A DNA stretch of 64,000 nt from Paenibacillus phytorum (GTDB taxonomy: Bacteria; Bacillota; Bacilli; Paenibacillales; NBRC-103111): the NCBI RefSeq assembly GCF_013141715.1, contig NZ_WHOA01000039.1:62001-126000 (forward strand), written 5' to 3'. Shown piece after piece: positions 40,801 to 51,663 of this stretch. The notes below the pieces were generated by a model. That model saw nothing but the letters and a program-made list of their open reading frames with translations, searched no databases and was not told the origin of the DNA. Position 1 is the first letter of the stretch. Each line of letters begins with the position of its first letter. The translations under genes and the position numbers were made by a program.

Positions 40801-43800
40801 GGAATACGCAGCGCCAAGCAATGAAACGGAAGAGCTGCTCTGCGTCATCTGGCAGGACGTACTTGGCGTGCCGCAGGTCGGCATCCGCGACGATTTCTTC
40901 CTGCTCGGCGGCCACTCGCTGAAGGCGATGACGCTGCTGGCGCGGATCAAGCAGCAGCTTCAAGTTAATGTGCAGCTGCGGGTGCTCTTCGAGTCTCCGA
41001 CGATAGAGGCGCTAGCCCTGCATATCGCACAGGCCGATAGAGAGGCGTATACGGCGCTCAAGCCAGTGGAGCCGCGTGACTATTACCCGGTTTCCTCCGC
41101 TCAGAAGCGGATGTTTGTACTTGGGCAATTTGAAGGCTCCGGAACGGCTTATAATATGCCAGGTAGCATGTTCATCGAAGGTGAGCTGAACCTTGAAAGA
41201 TTCAAACAGTCGTTCATTCGCTTGGTTGAACGACACGAATCGCTGCGAACCTCTTTCTCTGTCGTAGATGGCGAACCGGTCCAAATCGTTCACCGTAATC
41301 TGCAATTTGAGATTGAATATATAGATTGCGTTCAAGATGATACGGAAGTAGACCGTTTGGTAGAACAGTTCGTACGACCGTTCGATTTAACGAAGGCGCC
41401 CTTACTTCACGTAGGTCTGATTCATCTACAGCCTGGACGTCATTTATTCCTTTTCGATATGCACCATATCATTTCCGATGGCGTATCGATGGCTATTCTC
41501 GTTGATGAATTCGTTCGTTTGTATCAAGGCGAACCATTGCCGGAGCTTTCGATTCACTATAAAGATTTTGCTGTGTGGCAGAACGAGTTTTTCCAGTCGG
41601 AATTAATGCAAAAGCAGGAGACTTATTGGTTATCTCAATTTGAAGGGGAAATTCCGGTGCTTGATTTGCCGACCGATTTCTCCAGACCATCCATCCAAAG
41701 CTTTGAGGGCGATTATATGACCGCCCTCTCAGGTAAAGAGCTGACCGACGAGCTCAAAGGACTTGCCGCCGAAACCGGCACAACGCTGTACATGGTGCTG
41801 TTAGCGGCTTATCATGTGTTGATGTCCAAATACAGCGGGCAGGAAGATATCGTGATCGGAACACCGATCGCTGGAAGACCCCGTGCAGAGCTTGAACCGG
41901 TTATCGGCATGTTCGTAAACACGCTGGCACTGCGTAACCGCTCGGAAGGCGGGCAAACGTTCAAGCAGTTCTTGGCATCGGTGAAAGACACGACGCTCAG
42001 CGCATTCGAGCATCAAGATTATCCCTTCGAATCACTTGTCGACAAATTGAACATGGCCCGTGATTTAAGCCGTAACCCGTTGTTTGACACCATGTTCAGC
42101 ATGCAGAACATTTCTGTTCGGGCGGCACAAATGGAAGGGCTCCAATTTACGCCTTATGAAACGGAGAGCCGAATTGCCAAATTCGATCTTTCGATGGAAG
42201 CAACGGAAGAAGAGGATCAAATCCGCTTCAATTTGGAATACAGCACGCGGTTATTTACCAGAGCGACGATGGAAAGATTAGCTAGCCATTATTTGCGGGC
42301 GATCCATCAAATCGTCTCGAACCCCGATATGAAACTAGCTGAGATCGATATACTTAGCGCTGCGGAGAGGCATGAGATCATCCATGTATTTAACGATACG
42401 AGAGAACCGTTCAACCTGGATGTTACGATGCCGCAGCTGTTCGAACAACAAACGGCGCAAACACCGGATCGCATCGCGGTCAGCTTCGAAGGTACGCACA
42501 TCACTTACCGCGAGTTGAATGAGCGGGCAAACCGGTTAGCTCGTTACTTGCTTTTAAAAGGCATGAAGCAGGAGGATTTGGGTGCCATCTTGCTGCACCG
42601 TTCACCAAAGATGATTGTGTGCATCCTGGCCATTTGGAAGGCGGGCGGCGCTTATGTGCCTATCGATCCAGACTATCCGCCGCAAAGAATACGCGATATG
42701 CTTGCTGATTCTGGCGCTGTGTGCCTGTTGACCGAAATGCCATACGTAACACCTGCAATCCAGCATGACTATAACGGAGTAATCATTCCGATCGACACGG
42801 ACGATGAGGTCATCCGTCAGGTAGAGGAAGAGAATGTCAAGCTTCCTGTACCCGTATCGGGGAATCTTGCTTATGTCATTTATACATCCGGTTCTACCGG
42901 AAAGCCGAAGGGCGCCATGCTGGAGCATGCAGGCATGCTGAATCATATGGATGCGATGATCAGCGCCTTCCATCTGGATGAACAAAGTGTCATTGTCCAG
43001 AATGCCCCGCACTGCTTCGATATTTCCGTCTGGCAGTTGGTTACCGCCTTGGTGATTGGTGGACGGACGGCGATGTACAGTCATGAACTCGTGTTGAATG
43101 CACGTGAATTTATGAAGCATGTAGCGGAAGATAAGGCAACCGTTCTGGAGGTAGTCGTTTCTTATATGACCGCGATGTTGGATTTGCCGGAAGCCATTCC
43201 GCTTCCCGACTTGCAATATGTGCTGGTGACTGGCGAGTCGATCAAACCTCCACTGGCGCGAAAATGGTTCGAGCGCTATCCGCACGTGAAGCTAGTCAAC
43301 GCATACGGGCCAACGGAAGCGTCGGACGACATTACATTGTACGAGATGGATGAGGCGCCGAAGCTGGAGACAGTGCCGATCGGCAAGCCGGTGCAAAACC
43401 TGCATGTTTACATCGTTGACCCTTATATGAAGCTTGTGCCGATTGGCGTTCAAGGCGAATTATGTGTGTCTGGCATCGGGGTTGGGCGCGGCTATTTGAA
43501 TGACCCGGAGAGAACGAAGAAAGTGTTTATGGAGGACCCTTTCCGCAGCGAAACAGGTATTCGCATGTACAAAACGGGCGACTTGGCACGCTTCTTGCCA
43601 GACGGCAATTTGGAATATATCGGACGGGTAGATCATCAAGTTAAAATCAGAGGCTACCGGATCGAGCTCGGCGAAATCGAGGCGAATTTGCTGAAACAAG
43701 CAGATATCAAAGAAGCCGTAGTCATCGATCGGACGGATTCCCATACTCAAAAGTACTTATGCGCGTACTTCGTTTCAGACGAAATGATGCCAGCTTCGGA

Positions 43801-46800
43801 GCTAAAGGAAAGCTTAAGCAAGGAGCTTCCAGGTTATATGGTGCCTTCTTACTTTGTCCAAATGGATCAGCTTCCCTTGACACCAAACGGTAAAATTAAC
43901 CGCAAAGCGCTTCCGGAGCCGGATGGTGGGCAAGAGCACGACTATATGGCACCATCCAATGAGACGGAGCGTACGCTTTGCGGCATCTGGCAGCCTATAC
44001 TCGGAATCGGCCGGATCGGCATTCATGATAACTTTTTTGAATTGGGCGGCCATTCTTTGAAGGCGATGATGCTCCTCGCCCAGATTCACCGTGAAACGGG
44101 TGTGGAAGTGCCGCTCCGTACGCTGTTCGAGATGCCGACGGTGCAGCAGATTGCTAAGTTTATTGACCAATCCGCATCGCACGATTACCACGCGATTCAG
44201 CCTGCTGAAGAGCAGCCATATTACCCGTTGTCATCCGCTCAGAAACGGATGTTCATTTTGCAGCAGTTTGAGTCGGGCAGCGTCGGTTATAACATGCCGG
44301 ATGTGATGCTGATCGAAGGCGAGTTGGATTTTGGGAGATTTGAGCAGGCTTATCGGGCACTCGTTAGTCGGCACGAAGCGCTCCGCACCTCATTCCATAC
44401 GGTGGACGGGGAGCCGAGACAGATGGTGCATACGGATGCTGAACTTCATACTCAAATCGAGGTCTTCGAGGCTGATTCAGACGAAGCTGCCGTTCAACTC
44501 GTACAGTCTATCATTCGTCCATTCAACCTAAGTGAAGCGCCATTGATTCGAGCAGCTGTGATTCGACGAGCGGACGATAAGCATGTCTTTGTCTTAGATA
44601 TGCATCATATCGTTTCAGACGGTGTATCGAGCGGCATCATCGTGAATGATTTTGCTGCCATGTATGCCGGTGCTGAGCAGCCGAAGTTGACTATCCAGTA
44701 CAAGGATTTTGCGGTATGGCAAAATGAGCAATTCCAAAGCGGTGTCATGCAGAGGCATGAGCAATACTGGTTAAGCAAGTTTGCCGGCGAAGTGCCGCTG
44801 CTAAATCTCGCGACTGATTACCCTAGACCGCAAGTGAAAAGCTTCGCAGGGGATTATATCGTTTTCGGCTCTGGTCTTAAAAGGATGGAGCAGCTGAACC
44901 GGTTGGCAGCTTCACAGGGAACGACGCTGTATATGGTACTGCTCGCCGCATTTAACGTGCTGCTTGCCAAATATTCCGGTCAGGATGATCTTGTGGTGGG
45001 AACGCCAATTGCCGGCAGACCGCATGCGGACGTGGAAAGCGTCGTCGGGATGTTCGTTAATACGCTAGCGCTGTGGAGCCGTCCAGAAGCCGGATTGACG
45101 TTCCAGAACTTCCTTCAGCAAGTCAAGGAAACCTCGCTGCATGCTTACGAGCATCAGGACTACCCGTTCGAGCTGTTGGTAGAAAAGTTGGGCGTACAAA
45201 GGGACTTAAGCCGTAATCCGCTGTTCGATACGATCTTTATTTTCCAAAATACAGATGAAGCGGTGATCGAACTTAACGAACTGCAGTTCAAACCGTTCCC
45301 TCTCGAGCATAAAGTCGCCAAATTCGATCTCGCGTTAACAGCGGTTGAGACTGAAGGTGAGATCGGATTTAATCTAGCGTACAGCACAAAATTGTTTAAC
45401 AAAGCAACGGTAGAGCGTATGGGCCGCCATTTGTTAAAACTGATCGATAACTTATTAGATCGTCCCGATACGTCGTTAGCTGAGATTGACATAGTGACGG
45501 AAGATGAGCTTTCGCAAATAGCTCTCTTCAACTCAACTCAGACTGACGTGCTAAACAATAATACGCTGCACGGGCTGTTTGAGGAGCAGGTGGCGCGAAC
45601 TCCGAAGCAAACGGCAGTCGTCTGTGCGGGCCGGCAGCTGACTTATGCGGAGTTGAATACGAAGGCCAACCAGTTGGCAAGAACGCTGCGGGATAAGGGC
45701 GTTCGCCAGGAGATGCGGGTAGGCATTATGGCCGACCGCTCGCTCGAGCTGATCGTCGGTATCATGGCGATACTGAAAGCCGGCGGAGCTTATGTGCCGA
45801 TTGATCCGCAGTATCCGCAAGAGCGGATTCGCTACATGCTAGAGGATAGCGGCACTGCGATCGTGCTGACTCAGGAGCGGGTGATCGCGGGCATGAGCGG
45901 GGAGTTAAAGCCGGCTTTCTCCGGAGAGTTGCTGGATCTGAACGACGATCAGCACTATGCTGCTGATGGCTCCAATCTAAAGCAGGTCAATGCGCTGACG
46001 GATTTGGCCTACATCATTTATACATCAGGTACGACGGGTAAACCGAAAGGCGTCATGATCGAACACCGCAGCATCGCCGGCAATCTCTTGTGGAGAAAGT
46101 CGGAATATGCGCTGAGCACAAACGATAAAGTATTGCAGCTGTTCTCATTTGCTTTCGATGGCTTCGTGACTAGCTTCTTCACACCGATTCTGGCGGGAGC
46201 TACGGTCATCCTGCCGCAGGAAGAAGAAGCGAAAGACCCTTTCGCCCTCAAAAAGCAAATCGCGGAGCATCGCATTACGCATTTTATCAGCGTGCCAAGC
46301 TTGTATGCAGCGCTGCTCGAGTGTATGAACACCGAAGAAGCTGAATCGCTGCGTATCATTACGGTTGCCGGCGAGAAGGTAAACAAACATGTGATTGAGC
46401 GGAGCAAACAGCTTTACCCGCACATTGAGCTTGTGAATGAATACGGTCCTACGGAAAGCAGCGTCGTAGCCACATTCCTGCGTGATCTGGCACCGGATAA
46501 GGACATTACAATCGGCCGTCCGATCACAAATACACAAGTATACATTGTGAATGAGACCAGCCATCATCTACAGCCGATTGGCATCATTGGCGAACTGTGT
46601 ATCGCAGGAGACGGTTTGGCCCGAGGGTATCTGAATCGTGATGACCTGACTGCCGAAAAATTTGTAGCGAATCCATTCACAACCAAAGCAGGCACAAATA
46701 TACGATTGTACAAAACGGGAGATCTTGCCCGCCTCCTGTCAAATGGTACGATCGAATACATCGGACGCCTCGACGAGCAGGTGAAAATTAGGGGCTACCG

Positions 46801-48022
46801 GATCGAACTGGAAGAAATAGAAGCTAATCTCCTTAGACATGAACATGTGCAGGAAGCTGTCGTCGTGACTGAAGAGATGAACGGGGAGAAGGTGCTTTGC
46901 GCCTACATTGTTGCGGGAGAAAGTACGGACATGGCAGAGCTGAGAGCGTATCTTTCCTCCGAGCTGCCGGCTTACATGGTCCCGAGTTATTTCATCCGCA
47001 TGGAAGCCATGCCGCTGACTCCGAATGGTAAGCTGGATAAAAAATCGCTGCCGAAACCGGATGAAAGCACATTGGCACGCGCAGCATATGTCACACCTCG
47101 TAACGCTACTGAGGAGCGGCTCGCAGCTATTTGGCAGGAGATCCTTGGCCTGAAGCAAGTTGGCGTTCACGACAACTTTTTCGAAATTGGCGGCCATTCG
47201 CTGAAAGCTATACAGCTTGTGACGCGAATTTACGAATCGATGCGGGAGGAATTACCGCTGCAGTACTTATTCCAGCATCCGACCGTTGAACAAATGGCTC
47301 AATACATGGACTCCAAAGAGCTGAGGATCGATTTTAACAAACCTATTACCTTATTGAACCGGAAAACGGATCGTCAAGTATTCTGTTTCCCGCCGGTCGG
47401 CGGCATCGGTTTTGTGTTTAAAGAGCTCGCGGAGCAGATCGGTTCGCATGCCCTCTACGGTCTTGATTTTATTGAGAGCGAGGATCGCCTGGAACGTTAC
47501 ATCGAGCTTGTGACAAGTGTTCAGGCAGAAGGGCCGTATGTCTTTATGGGGTATTCCGCCGGCGGCAACCTCATGTTCGAGCTGACGAAGGCGATGGAGG
47601 CAAAAGGGTACGTTGTCTCGGATCTGATCATGTTGGATGCTTCAAGGAAAAGCAAAGTTATACGTCAATCCGAAAAGGTAGTGGCAAAAGAGGTCGACGC
47701 TTTGCTCCAGGAAGCCGAGTCTAACGCAAAATACGAAGCTTATGTAAGTAACGAACTTATCAAAAACAGTGTGATTCAAAAAATGAAAAGCTACATGATC
47801 TACCTGAATGGTTTGCAAAATAGCGGCTCCGTTCGTGCAAACGTCCATTTTGTACAAAATGGAATCAAACCAAGCAGCAAGTTAAGCGGCAGCACATTGT
47901 GGAACCAATCTACCACTGCGAAGTACCGCAGCTATGAGGGAGCAGGTCCTCATGAAGACATGTTGGATGCGCCATATGCCGCCAAAAATGCAGAGATTGT
48001 CAAGGAAATCTTATCCTTATAA
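35345..48022 (+). CDS. Lipopeptide NRPS 4: half-C, modules 10-13 and terminal thioesterase
   Basis: 4225 residues from the chosen ATG. Domain order: partial C-A-T, C-A-T, C-A-T, C-A-T-TE. The first ~255 residues match only the C-terminal lobe of a C domain, starting at the position of the usual QEAYWL motif (here [13 protein letters not shown]). They lack HHxxxDG and have degenerate late motifs (no GMFVNT or SRNPLFD). Carrier serines are about 813, 1858, 2904 and 3952; full C domains have HHIISDG (1000), HHIISDG (2040) and HHIVSDG (3087). The thioesterase has GYSAGG (Ser4071), LIMLDAS and GPHEDML for the catalytic triad. Predicted residues are Thr, Val, an unassigned residue and Tyr-like. It must accept the chain from the C domain ending NRPS 3. 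The exporter gene follows almost directly. Confidence 0.96.
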   Translation: MIDKYSQNMMLAGGQFEKEQQYWLNKLQGEIVLSEFPRDADRSAALPDKMSAMKYDFPSELSQKLQNITSKSDFASYMILLSGVTYILHRYTSQSEIIVGMPVFKQNKQSSVLVNSLLLLQTTFNQDNCTFKQWLTAVKEIILSANEHQNFPFAKLAELLDLPRGSEDKHYLPTLVLLDSIHDRSIVDHVQSNVIFQFSKAEEHVELVVQYNTGMYSEFLMKQIVFHLIHFMRSALNEPDRSLADFELVSKAEKMTLLDEFNQTGAAFPQDQTIHGLFEEQVQRTPERIAVSCGEERLTYRQLNERASSLARNLRSYGVWPDVRVGLLVERSLDMLVGIIATLKAGGAYVPLDPDYPPERTQFMLEDSGARVLLTQPHLAGKVPYDGVVLDMSDDELYAWDFADLEPVNVPHDMAYIIYTSGTTGKPKGVMIEHQNVVRLLVHDRLQFDFSERDVWTVFHSFCFDFSVWEMYGALLYGGRCVVVPKTTAQNPKAFAQLLLQEQVTILNQTPTAFYTLIQEELQQPGKELAIRYVIFGGEALNPVMLKPWKEKYPDTLLINMYGITETTVHVTYKEITDREIETNLSNIGRPIPTLTSYIFDAQRRLVPIGVVGELYVGGDGVARGYLNREELTAERFVANPYKPEERLYRSGDLARLLPSGEMEYFGRIDHQVKIRGHRIELGEIETQLLRHEWIKEATVLAQDDEQGQKFLCAYFISDGELTVSELRAHIGSDLPAYMIPSHFVKLDKIPLTANGKIDRKALPKPEGGLDSGTAYVAPRTEMEEGIAQIWQEVLGCSQVGMLDDFFALGGHSLKAMSLLTALHKAYDVEVPLSLIFETPNIEAVARFIEVVDVESGGFMAIRPAPQQDVYPVSSAQKRMYIINQFEGSGTGYNMPGMFILKGKLDRNRLGEAFRRLIERHETLRTSFETVNGEPFQRVHASVPFEISYTEVDGGEPSRVEVEALIRLFIQPFDLQLAPLLRVGLIQLADEHHLFMCDMHHIISDGVSMSILVKEFTELYHGASLPELSVQYKDFAVWQHDSLHSEKLKKQEAYWLDLFEGELPQLELPTDYARPTVQSFEGDHLSLQAEKRILDGIKRIAAETGTTLYMVLLAAYNILLSKYSGKEDIVVGTPTAGRSHADVDGIIGMFVGTLAMRNKPEGHKTFKQFLAEVRLNAMMAYTHQDYPFESLLEKLNIVRDISRNPLFDTMFMVQNIDVQEAGFEELHVEPYAVENYISKFDLSLEAKEAANGLTVHIEYSTNLFERETVERMGRHYLVLLESIVQEPERKLAELDMLSEEERRQILVDFNDTQTDYPSEMTIAALFERQAQQTPDHPAITWKGQQLTYRQLNEQANRLARTLIAQGVGPDHVVGLMAEHKLELMVGLLGILKAGGAFLLLDLDVPVERMKFMLEDSGARIILSERHLRQQTTAFAFVQVIILDDEVVPYDNDCSNLELPGSSRDLAYVIYTSGSTGKPKGVLIEQRSVVRLVKETNYVQWSADERILQTGALGFDAITFEIFGALLNGGTLYLTDKSVILDSEQLGAVIAENRITTMWLTSPLFNQLSQENAELFAGVRQLLVGGDALSPSHINHVRSKCPGLRLINGYGPTENTTFSTTFPIERDYEGSIPIGRPISNSIAYIVNKYNQLQPVGVPGELYVGGDGVARGYANRPELTAETFVPNPFIAGETMYRTGDLAKWLPDGTIEYRGRIDQQVKIRGYRIELGEIEVELMKHPAMKDAVVIAREDANGQKFLCAYIVVEQELGAPEVKAFLAQELPSYMVPMYVVQMEKLPLTVNGKIDRRELPEPEGGLGSETEYAAPSNETEELLCVIWQDVLGVPQVGIRDDFFLLGGHSLKAMTLLARIKQQLQVNVQLRVLFESPTIEALALHIAQADREAYTALKPVEPRDYYPVSSAQKRMFVLGQFEGSGTAYNMPGSMFIEGELNLERFKQSFIRLVERHESLRTSFSVVDGEPVQIVHRNLQFEIEYIDCVQDDTEVDRLVEQFVRPFDLTKAPLLHVGLIHLQPGRHLFLFDMHHIISDGVSMAILVDEFVRLYQGEPLPELSIHYKDFAVWQNEFFQSELMQKQETYWLSQFEGEIPVLDLPTDFSRPSIQSFEGDYMTALSGKELTDELKGLAAETGTTLYMVLLAAYHVLMSKYSGQEDIVIGTPIAGRPRAELEPVIGMFVNTLALRNRSEGGQTFKQFLASVKDTTLSAFEHQDYPFESLVDKLNMARDLSRNPLFDTMFSMQNISVRAAQMEGLQFTPYETESRIAKFDLSMEATEEEDQIRFNLEYSTRLFTRATMERLASHYLRAIHQIVSNPDMKLAEIDILSAAERHEIIHVFNDTREPFNLDVTMPQLFEQQTAQTPDRIAVSFEGTHITYRELNERANRLARYLLLKGMKQEDLGAILLHRSPKMIVCILAIWKAGGAYVPIDPDYPPQRIRDMLADSGAVCLLTEMPYVTPAIQHDYNGVIIPIDTDDEVIRQVEEENVKLPVPVSGNLAYVIYTSGSTGKPKGAMLEHAGMLNHMDAMISAFHLDEQSVIVQNAPHCFDISVWQLVTALVIGGRTAMYSHELVLNAREFMKHVAEDKATVLEVVVSYMTAMLDLPEAIPLPDLQYVLVTGESIKPPLARKWFERYPHVKLVNAYGPTEASDDITLYEMDEAPKLETVPIGKPVQNLHVYIVDPYMKLVPIGVQGELCVSGIGVGRGYLNDPERTKKVFMEDPFRSETGIRMYKTGDLARFLPDGNLEYIGRVDHQVKIRGYRIELGEIEANLLKQADIKEAVVIDRTDSHTQKYLCAYFVSDEMMPASELKESLSKELPGYMVPSYFVQMDQLPLTPNGKINRKALPEPDGGQEHDYMAPSNETERTLCGIWQPILGIGRIGIHDNFFELGGHSLKAMMLLAQIHRETGVEVPLRTLFEMPTVQQIAKFIDQSASHDYHAIQPAEEQPYYPLSSAQKRMFILQQFESGSVGYNMPDVMLIEGELDFGRFEQAYRALVSRHEALRTSFHTVDGEPRQMVHTDAELHTQIEVFEADSDEAAVQLVQSIIRPFNLSEAPLIRAAVIRRADDKHVFVLDMHHIVSDGVSSGIIVNDFAAMYAGAEQPKLTIQYKDFAVWQNEQFQSGVMQRHEQYWLSKFAGEVPLLNLATDYPRPQVKSFAGDYIVFGSGLKRMEQLNRLAASQGTTLYMVLLAAFNVLLAKYSGQDDLVVGTPIAGRPHADVESVVGMFVNTLALWSRPEAGLTFQNFLQQVKETSLHAYEHQDYPFELLVEKLGVQRDLSRNPLFDTIFIFQNTDEAVIELNELQFKPFPLEHKVAKFDLALTAVETEGEIGFNLAYSTKLFNKATVERMGRHLLKLIDNLLDRPDTSLAEIDIVTEDELSQIALFNSTQTDVLNNNTLHGLFEEQVARTPKQTAVVCAGRQLTYAELNTKANQLARTLRDKGVRQEMRVGIMADRSLELIVGIMAILKAGGAYVPIDPQYPQERIRYMLEDSGTAIVLTQERVIAGMSGELKPAFSGELLDLNDDQHYAADGSNLKQVNALTDLAYIIYTSGTTGKPKGVMIEHRSIAGNLLWRKSEYALSTNDKVLQLFSFAFDGFVTSFFTPILAGATVILPQEEEAKDPFALKKQIAEHRITHFISVPSLYAALLECMNTEEAESLRIITVAGEKVNKHVIERSKQLYPHIELVNEYGPTESSVVATFLRDLAPDKDITIGRPITNTQVYIVNETSHHLQPIGIIGELCIAGDGLARGYLNRDDLTAEKFVANPFTTKAGTNIRLYKTGDLARLLSNGTIEYIGRLDEQVKIRGYRIELEEIEANLLRHEHVQEAVVVTEEMNGEKVLCAYIVAGESTDMAELRAYLSSELPAYMVPSYFIRMEAMPLTPNGKLDKKSLPKPDESTLARAAYVTPRNATEERLAAIWQEILGLKQVGVHDNFFEIGGHSLKAIQLVTRIYESMREELPLQYLFQHPTVEQMAQYMDSKELRIDFNKPITLLNRKTDRQVFCFPPVGGIGFVFKELAEQIGSHALYGLDFIESEDRLERYIELVTSVQAEGPYVFMGYSAGGNLMFELTKAMEAKGYVVSDLIMLDASRKSKVIRQSEKVVAKEVDALLQEAESNAKYEAYVSNELIKNSVIQKMKSYMIYLNGLQNSGSVRANVHFVQNGIKPSSKLSGSTLWNQSTTAKYRSYEGAGPHEDMLDAPYAAKNAEIVKEILSL
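37940..41035 (+). other. NRPS module 11: C-A(Val)-T
   Basis: The C domain has HHIISDG from residue 1000. The code DAFWLGGTFK (aspartate 1515) predicts valine. Carrier serine 1858. Near-duplicate of module 9 across the A and T domains. Confidence 0.8.
41080..44180 (+). other. NRPS module 12: C-A(unassigned)-T
   Basis: The C domain has HHIISDG from residue 2040. The hand-read code is DIWELTADDK (aspartate 2559), from FDISVW, VLEVVV, LVTGES and [12 protein letters not shown] cannot assign a substrate with confidence. The A domain is of a different branch from its neighbours. Carrier serine 2904. Confidence 0.75.
44215..47310 (+). other. NRPS module 13: C-A(Tyr-like)-T
   Basis: The C domain has HHIVSDG from residue 3087. 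The code DGTITAEVVK (aspartate 3605) is the same as module 4, so a tyrosine-like residue is predicted as the C terminus. The carrier has EIGGHSL with serine 3952. Confidence 0.7.
47340..48019 (+). other. Type I thioesterase domain of NRPS 4
   Basis: It starts near [19 protein letters not shown]. The nucleophile is Ser4071 in GYSAGG; LIMLDAS probably holds the Asp and GPHEDML the His. It releases the 13-residue chain, as free acid or as a lactone or lactam. Thr1, Thr3, Thr7, Thr10 and Dab/Orn2 are the possible internal nucleophiles; the sequence does not choose between them. Confidence 0.88.
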
Positions 48023-48046
48023 CCCGTGATGAAGAGGAGCGATACT

Positions 48047-49828
48047 TTGGCCAGTCGAAAAAGCAAGTCGCAGCCACCAAGACCGAAGCCGATTTTCTTT
48101 CGGCTAATGGCCTATATTAAGCCTTACAGCTTTTGGGTTCTTCTGACGATTGTAACCTCGCTCATGGCTGCAGGCGTCGATATCGGGATGGGAAAGTTGA
48201 TTGAGCAAATGGTCGACAGCTCTTCGGATAAACTGCTGTTCTCCGCAGGTTTCATTGGCATTATGGCACTGATCGGTGTGATCTCGAAGTATTTGATCAA
48301 ATATGCTTCAACCCGGTTTAGTGCCTACGCATTGCGCGATTTGCGCAATGCGGTTGCGAATCATCTGGAGAACCTGCCGGTTTCCACCGTAGAGAAGCAG
48401 CAATCGGGCGATCTCGTATCCCGTCTGACGAATGATACGACGGTGCTGCAAAACTTTTTTATCCACCATTTTGCGAATATATTTTACATGCCGGTCGTCT
48501 TTGTTAGTGCGCTTACGATTCTTTTGCTTACGAGTTGGAAGCTGATCCTGTTCAGTCTCATCCTGCTGCCTGTTGGCATTGCCGTTACCGCCGTATTGAG
48601 CAGGCCGATCAGCAAATATTCCGAACAGCTGCAGGAACAATTGGGCTCTGCTAATGCGGTCACCCAAGATATGATCGGCGGAATCTCGATGGTCAAAGCT
48701 TTTAACAGGCAGGATACGCTTTTCGAAAAGTATAGCAAAGTGATGCAGCAGGTTTTGTTCAAAAGCCTGCTGCTCGAAAAGCGTCGCGCGCTCATGTCGC
48801 CAATCAGTATTCTACTGCTTTCAACACCGCTCATTTTTATGGTCGCCATCGGCGGCTACTTGATTGAAAGAGGCGAACTGACATCTGGCAACATCATCAT
48901 TTTCTTGTATATGTTTTCGTTTGTTCTTCAGCCCATATCGATGATCCCGGTGCTGTCCGCTCAGGTACAGGAAGTGACCGGGGCAGCCAGGCGGTTGTTT
49001 GATGTTCTTGATATGTCGGTGGAGCAGGACATCCACTCATTCCTAGATGTGGATCTAAATGCGGCACCGATTGAATTTGAGAACGTCACGTTCTCCTATG
49101 ACGGACAAACGAATGTGCTGAATGGTTTAAGTTTTTGGCTGCAAAATCAGCAGACGATCGCTCTTGTAGGCTCCAGTGGCTGCGGGAAAAGTACGCTGTT
49201 CAAGCTGCTTTGCGGCTTTTACGAACTGTCGCCGGGGGGCGGTACGATTAAGGTGCTCGGCAGGCCCTTACATGAGTGGAATCTGAAGCAGCTTCGCAGC
49301 CAAATCTCACTCGTTTCTCAGGACACCCACCTGTTTCCGGGGACGATTGCTGAGAACATCGGTTTCGGGAACCTTCATGCGACCCGTGACGATATCGTAC
49401 GGGTGGCCAAAGAAGCGAATGCGCACGATTTTATTATGCAGCAGCCTGAAGGGTATGAAACGGTCATCGGAGAACGGGGTTCCTTGTCCGGAGGTCAAAA
49501 GCAGCGGATTGCGATCGCGCGCGCTCTGTTGAAGGATGCGCCGATTCTGCTGCTGGATGAGCCGACATCCGCGCTCGATACGCACTCCGAAGCCATCGTT
49601 CAGGAAGCGATCGAACGGGTGATGAAAGACCGTGCTGTTCTCGTCATCTCGCATCGCCTGACAACGATTGATAAAGCGGATTGTGTGATTTTTATGAGCG
49701 ATGGGAAAATTGTGGAATGCAACACACACGAACAATTAATCCGCAGCAATGGTCCTTACAAGAAGCTGTACTTCAAACAATTTGTGCTGCAAGATGGTAC
49801 CGCCAGCGCGGACAGAGAGGGGGCTTAA
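48047..49828 (+). CDS. ABC exporter half-transporter, first of a pair
   Basis: 593 residues from the preferred TTG start. AGAGGAG (48033-48039) lies 7 nt before TTG 48047; in-frame GTG 48026 and ATG 48029 lack a ribosome site, being only 3-6 bp after the NRPS 4 stop. An N-terminal six-helix ABC transmembrane region is followed by an ATPase with Walker A GSSGCGKST (375-383), signature LSGGQ (480-484), LLLDEPTSALD with catalytic Glu, and SHRLT with the switch His. Together with the next gene it most likely forms a heterodimeric exporter of the MdlAB/BmrCD type that moves the lipopeptide across the membrane and gives self-protection. That role is inferred from its place in the operon. Confidence 0.9.
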   Translation: MASRKSKSQPPRPKPIFFRLMAYIKPYSFWVLLTIVTSLMAAGVDIGMGKLIEQMVDSSSDKLLFSAGFIGIMALIGVISKYLIKYASTRFSAYALRDLRNAVANHLENLPVSTVEKQQSGDLVSRLTNDTTVLQNFFIHHFANIFYMPVVFVSALTILLLTSWKLILFSLILLPVGIAVTAVLSRPISKYSEQLQEQLGSANAVTQDMIGGISMVKAFNRQDTLFEKYSKVMQQVLFKSLLLEKRRALMSPISILLLSTPLIFMVAIGGYLIERGELTSGNIIIFLYMFSFVLQPISMIPVLSAQVQEVTGAARRLFDVLDMSVEQDIHSFLDVDLNAAPIEFENVTFSYDGQTNVLNGLSFWLQNQQTIALVGSSGCGKSTLFKLLCGFYELSPGGGTIKVLGRPLHEWNLKQLRSQISLVSQDTHLFPGTIAENIGFGNLHATRDDIVRVAKEANAHDFIMQQPEGYETVIGERGSLSGGQKQRIAIARALLKDAPILLLDEPTSALDTHSEAIVQEAIERVMKDRAVLVISHRLTTIDKADCVIFMSDGKIVECNTHEQLIRSNGPYKKLYFKQFVLQDGTASADREGA

Positions 49829-49831
49829 GTC

Positions 49832-51613
49832 ATGTTCCTTAGGCAGTCCTACAAGGAATTTAAACGACTGATGTCTTTTATGCAGCTGCGCCGTAAAAGG
49901 TATTTCATCGGATTAATCGGAGATAGCCTAAGCAATGCCAGCATTGCTATCCTGATGTCTTTTGTTATTCAATATTTACTTGAATTTTCCGTTCATCGCG
50001 ATCAGGCTGTGCTGATGAAGGCGGTTTGGATCGTTGGCGGCACGTTCGTCATGCTGAGTGTACTGTCGCCGTTTTTTAGCTATATGTATCATCGCAGTGT
50101 GAAACAAACGATGGTGGACATCCGGCTGCTCGTTTTCGAACGGCTGGGACGGCTGCCGCAGAGCTATTATGAATCCCATCATTCCGGAGATATCGTTTCG
50201 CGAACGACGAATGATATGCACTTGATGGAACAAACGTTTACTGAACATTTGAAATCGATCATTGTAGAATGCTTGACATTGGTCGGCTCCCTGACCGTTA
50301 TGTTTGTACTCGATTGGCGGCTTGCCTTGGTATTGCTGGTGCTCGGTGTGCTGTCCATCTTGATCAATACGCGCTTCGCACGCCCTTTACGAAAAATAAG
50401 CGATCGGTTTCAAGCGCAAACCGGCGGTTTGACCGAACGTTTGGCTGACCTGCTCGCTGGTCTGCAAGTGATCAAGATGTTCTCGCTTCATCGTACGGTA
50501 ACGAAACGTTTCCATGATAGGAATGGGGAGGTCACAGCTTCAGCGATGAAGCAGGGGCATCAAACGGGTCTTCTTGAAGCAGTGAATTTCATAATTAACT
50601 TCATGAGCTTAGGCGGAATGCTCGTTGTTGGGATTATCATGTATTCGCAGAATATGATCGAGCTCGGCGTTCTAGGGCAAATCATTCAGCTGCAAACGGG
50701 TGTTTCGATGGTATTTCTGCAGCTTGGCAGCATCGTTTCTCTGATACAGCATTCATTTGCCGGGGCCGCACGCGTATTCGAACTGCTTGATGAAAGGGCG
50801 GAACCGGACCGGTATTCGTCCGTACCCCCGCAGGGCAGCGAGCAGGAGGCGATTCCAAGTGCAGAATTGGAAATGTGCGAAGTGATCTTCGATTACGGTA
50901 CTGCTGCTGGCATTCTATCCGGGAGTACACTTTCCGTGCAGAAAGGTCAGGTAGCCGCCCTCGTTGGCGCCAGTGGCAGCGGTAAAAGCACAGTCATGAA
51001 GCTGTTTCTCGGCTTCTATCCGCCTAAAGGCGGGACGATCCGCATGCTTGGCAAACCGCTGGGTCATTATAAGCTTTCCGAAATTCGGGAGCTAACTGCC
51101 TATGTTCCACAGGATCCTTATTTGTTTCACGGTACGATTGGCGATAACATCCGATTCGGCAAACCCGATGCCACGGATCAAGACTTGAGGGATGCGGCAA
51201 TAGCGGCTTATGCGCATGAATTTATTATGGAGCTGACAGACGGTTACGATACGATGGTAGGCGAGCGGGGAACTTCGTTATCCGGAGGACAGCGTCAGCG
51301 AATTGCCATTGCCCGGGCCTTGCTCAAAAACGCCCCGATTCTCCTGCTCGATGAGGCTACCTCAGCGCTAGATGCTGAATCCGAGTTTTGGGTACAAAGT
51401 GCTTTACATACATTGATGAAAAACAGGACGACCCTGATGATCGCTCATCGGCTATCTACTGTCGAACAGGCGGACGTCATTTATGTGATGGAACAAGGTG
51501 TCGTAAAGGAAAAGGGAAGCCACGAGCAGCTCTTATCCAGAGAAGGAATATATGCAAAGCTGTACCGGCAGCAATCGCATAAAGAGCACGAGACGGAACC
51601 TGTCACCGCGTAA
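49832..51613 (+). CDS. ABC exporter half-transporter, second of a pair
   Basis: 593 residues, starting 3 bp after the previous stop with a GAGAGGGGG ribosome site, so translation is probably coupled. A six-helix transmembrane region (residues about 20-310) precedes an ATPase with Walker A GASGSGKST (379-387), LSGGQ (483-487), LLLDEATSALD and AHRLST. Both ATP sites of the predicted heterodimer therefore have a catalytic Glu, so there is no obvious degenerate site. Likely partner of the 48047 gene in lipopeptide export; the substrate is inferred from context only. The transmembrane parts of the two proteins differ clearly, which argues for a heterodimer rather than a recent duplication. Confidence 0.9.
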   Translation: MFLRQSYKEFKRLMSFMQLRRKRYFIGLIGDSLSNASIAILMSFVIQYLLEFSVHRDQAVLMKAVWIVGGTFVMLSVLSPFFSYMYHRSVKQTMVDIRLLVFERLGRLPQSYYESHHSGDIVSRTTNDMHLMEQTFTEHLKSIIVECLTLVGSLTVMFVLDWRLALVLLVLGVLSILINTRFARPLRKISDRFQAQTGGLTERLADLLAGLQVIKMFSLHRTVTKRFHDRNGEVTASAMKQGHQTGLLEAVNFIINFMSLGGMLVVGIIMYSQNMIELGVLGQIIQLQTGVSMVFLQLGSIVSLIQHSFAGAARVFELLDERAEPDRYSSVPPQGSEQEAIPSAELEMCEVIFDYGTAAGILSGSTLSVQKGQVAALVGASGSGKSTVMKLFLGFYPPKGGTIRMLGKPLGHYKLSEIRELTAYVPQDPYLFHGTIGDNIRFGKPDATDQDLRDAAIAAYAHEFIMELTDGYDTMVGERGTSLSGGQRQRIAIARALLKNAPILLLDEATSALDAESEFWVQSALHTLMKNRTTLMIAHRLSTVEQADVIYVMEQGVVKEKGSHEQLLSREGIYAKLYRQQSHKEHETEPVTA

Positions 51614-51663
51614 GAGAAGGATGCTTTCATGAAATCAATCGAAAGATAAGAGGAGTGGAATTC

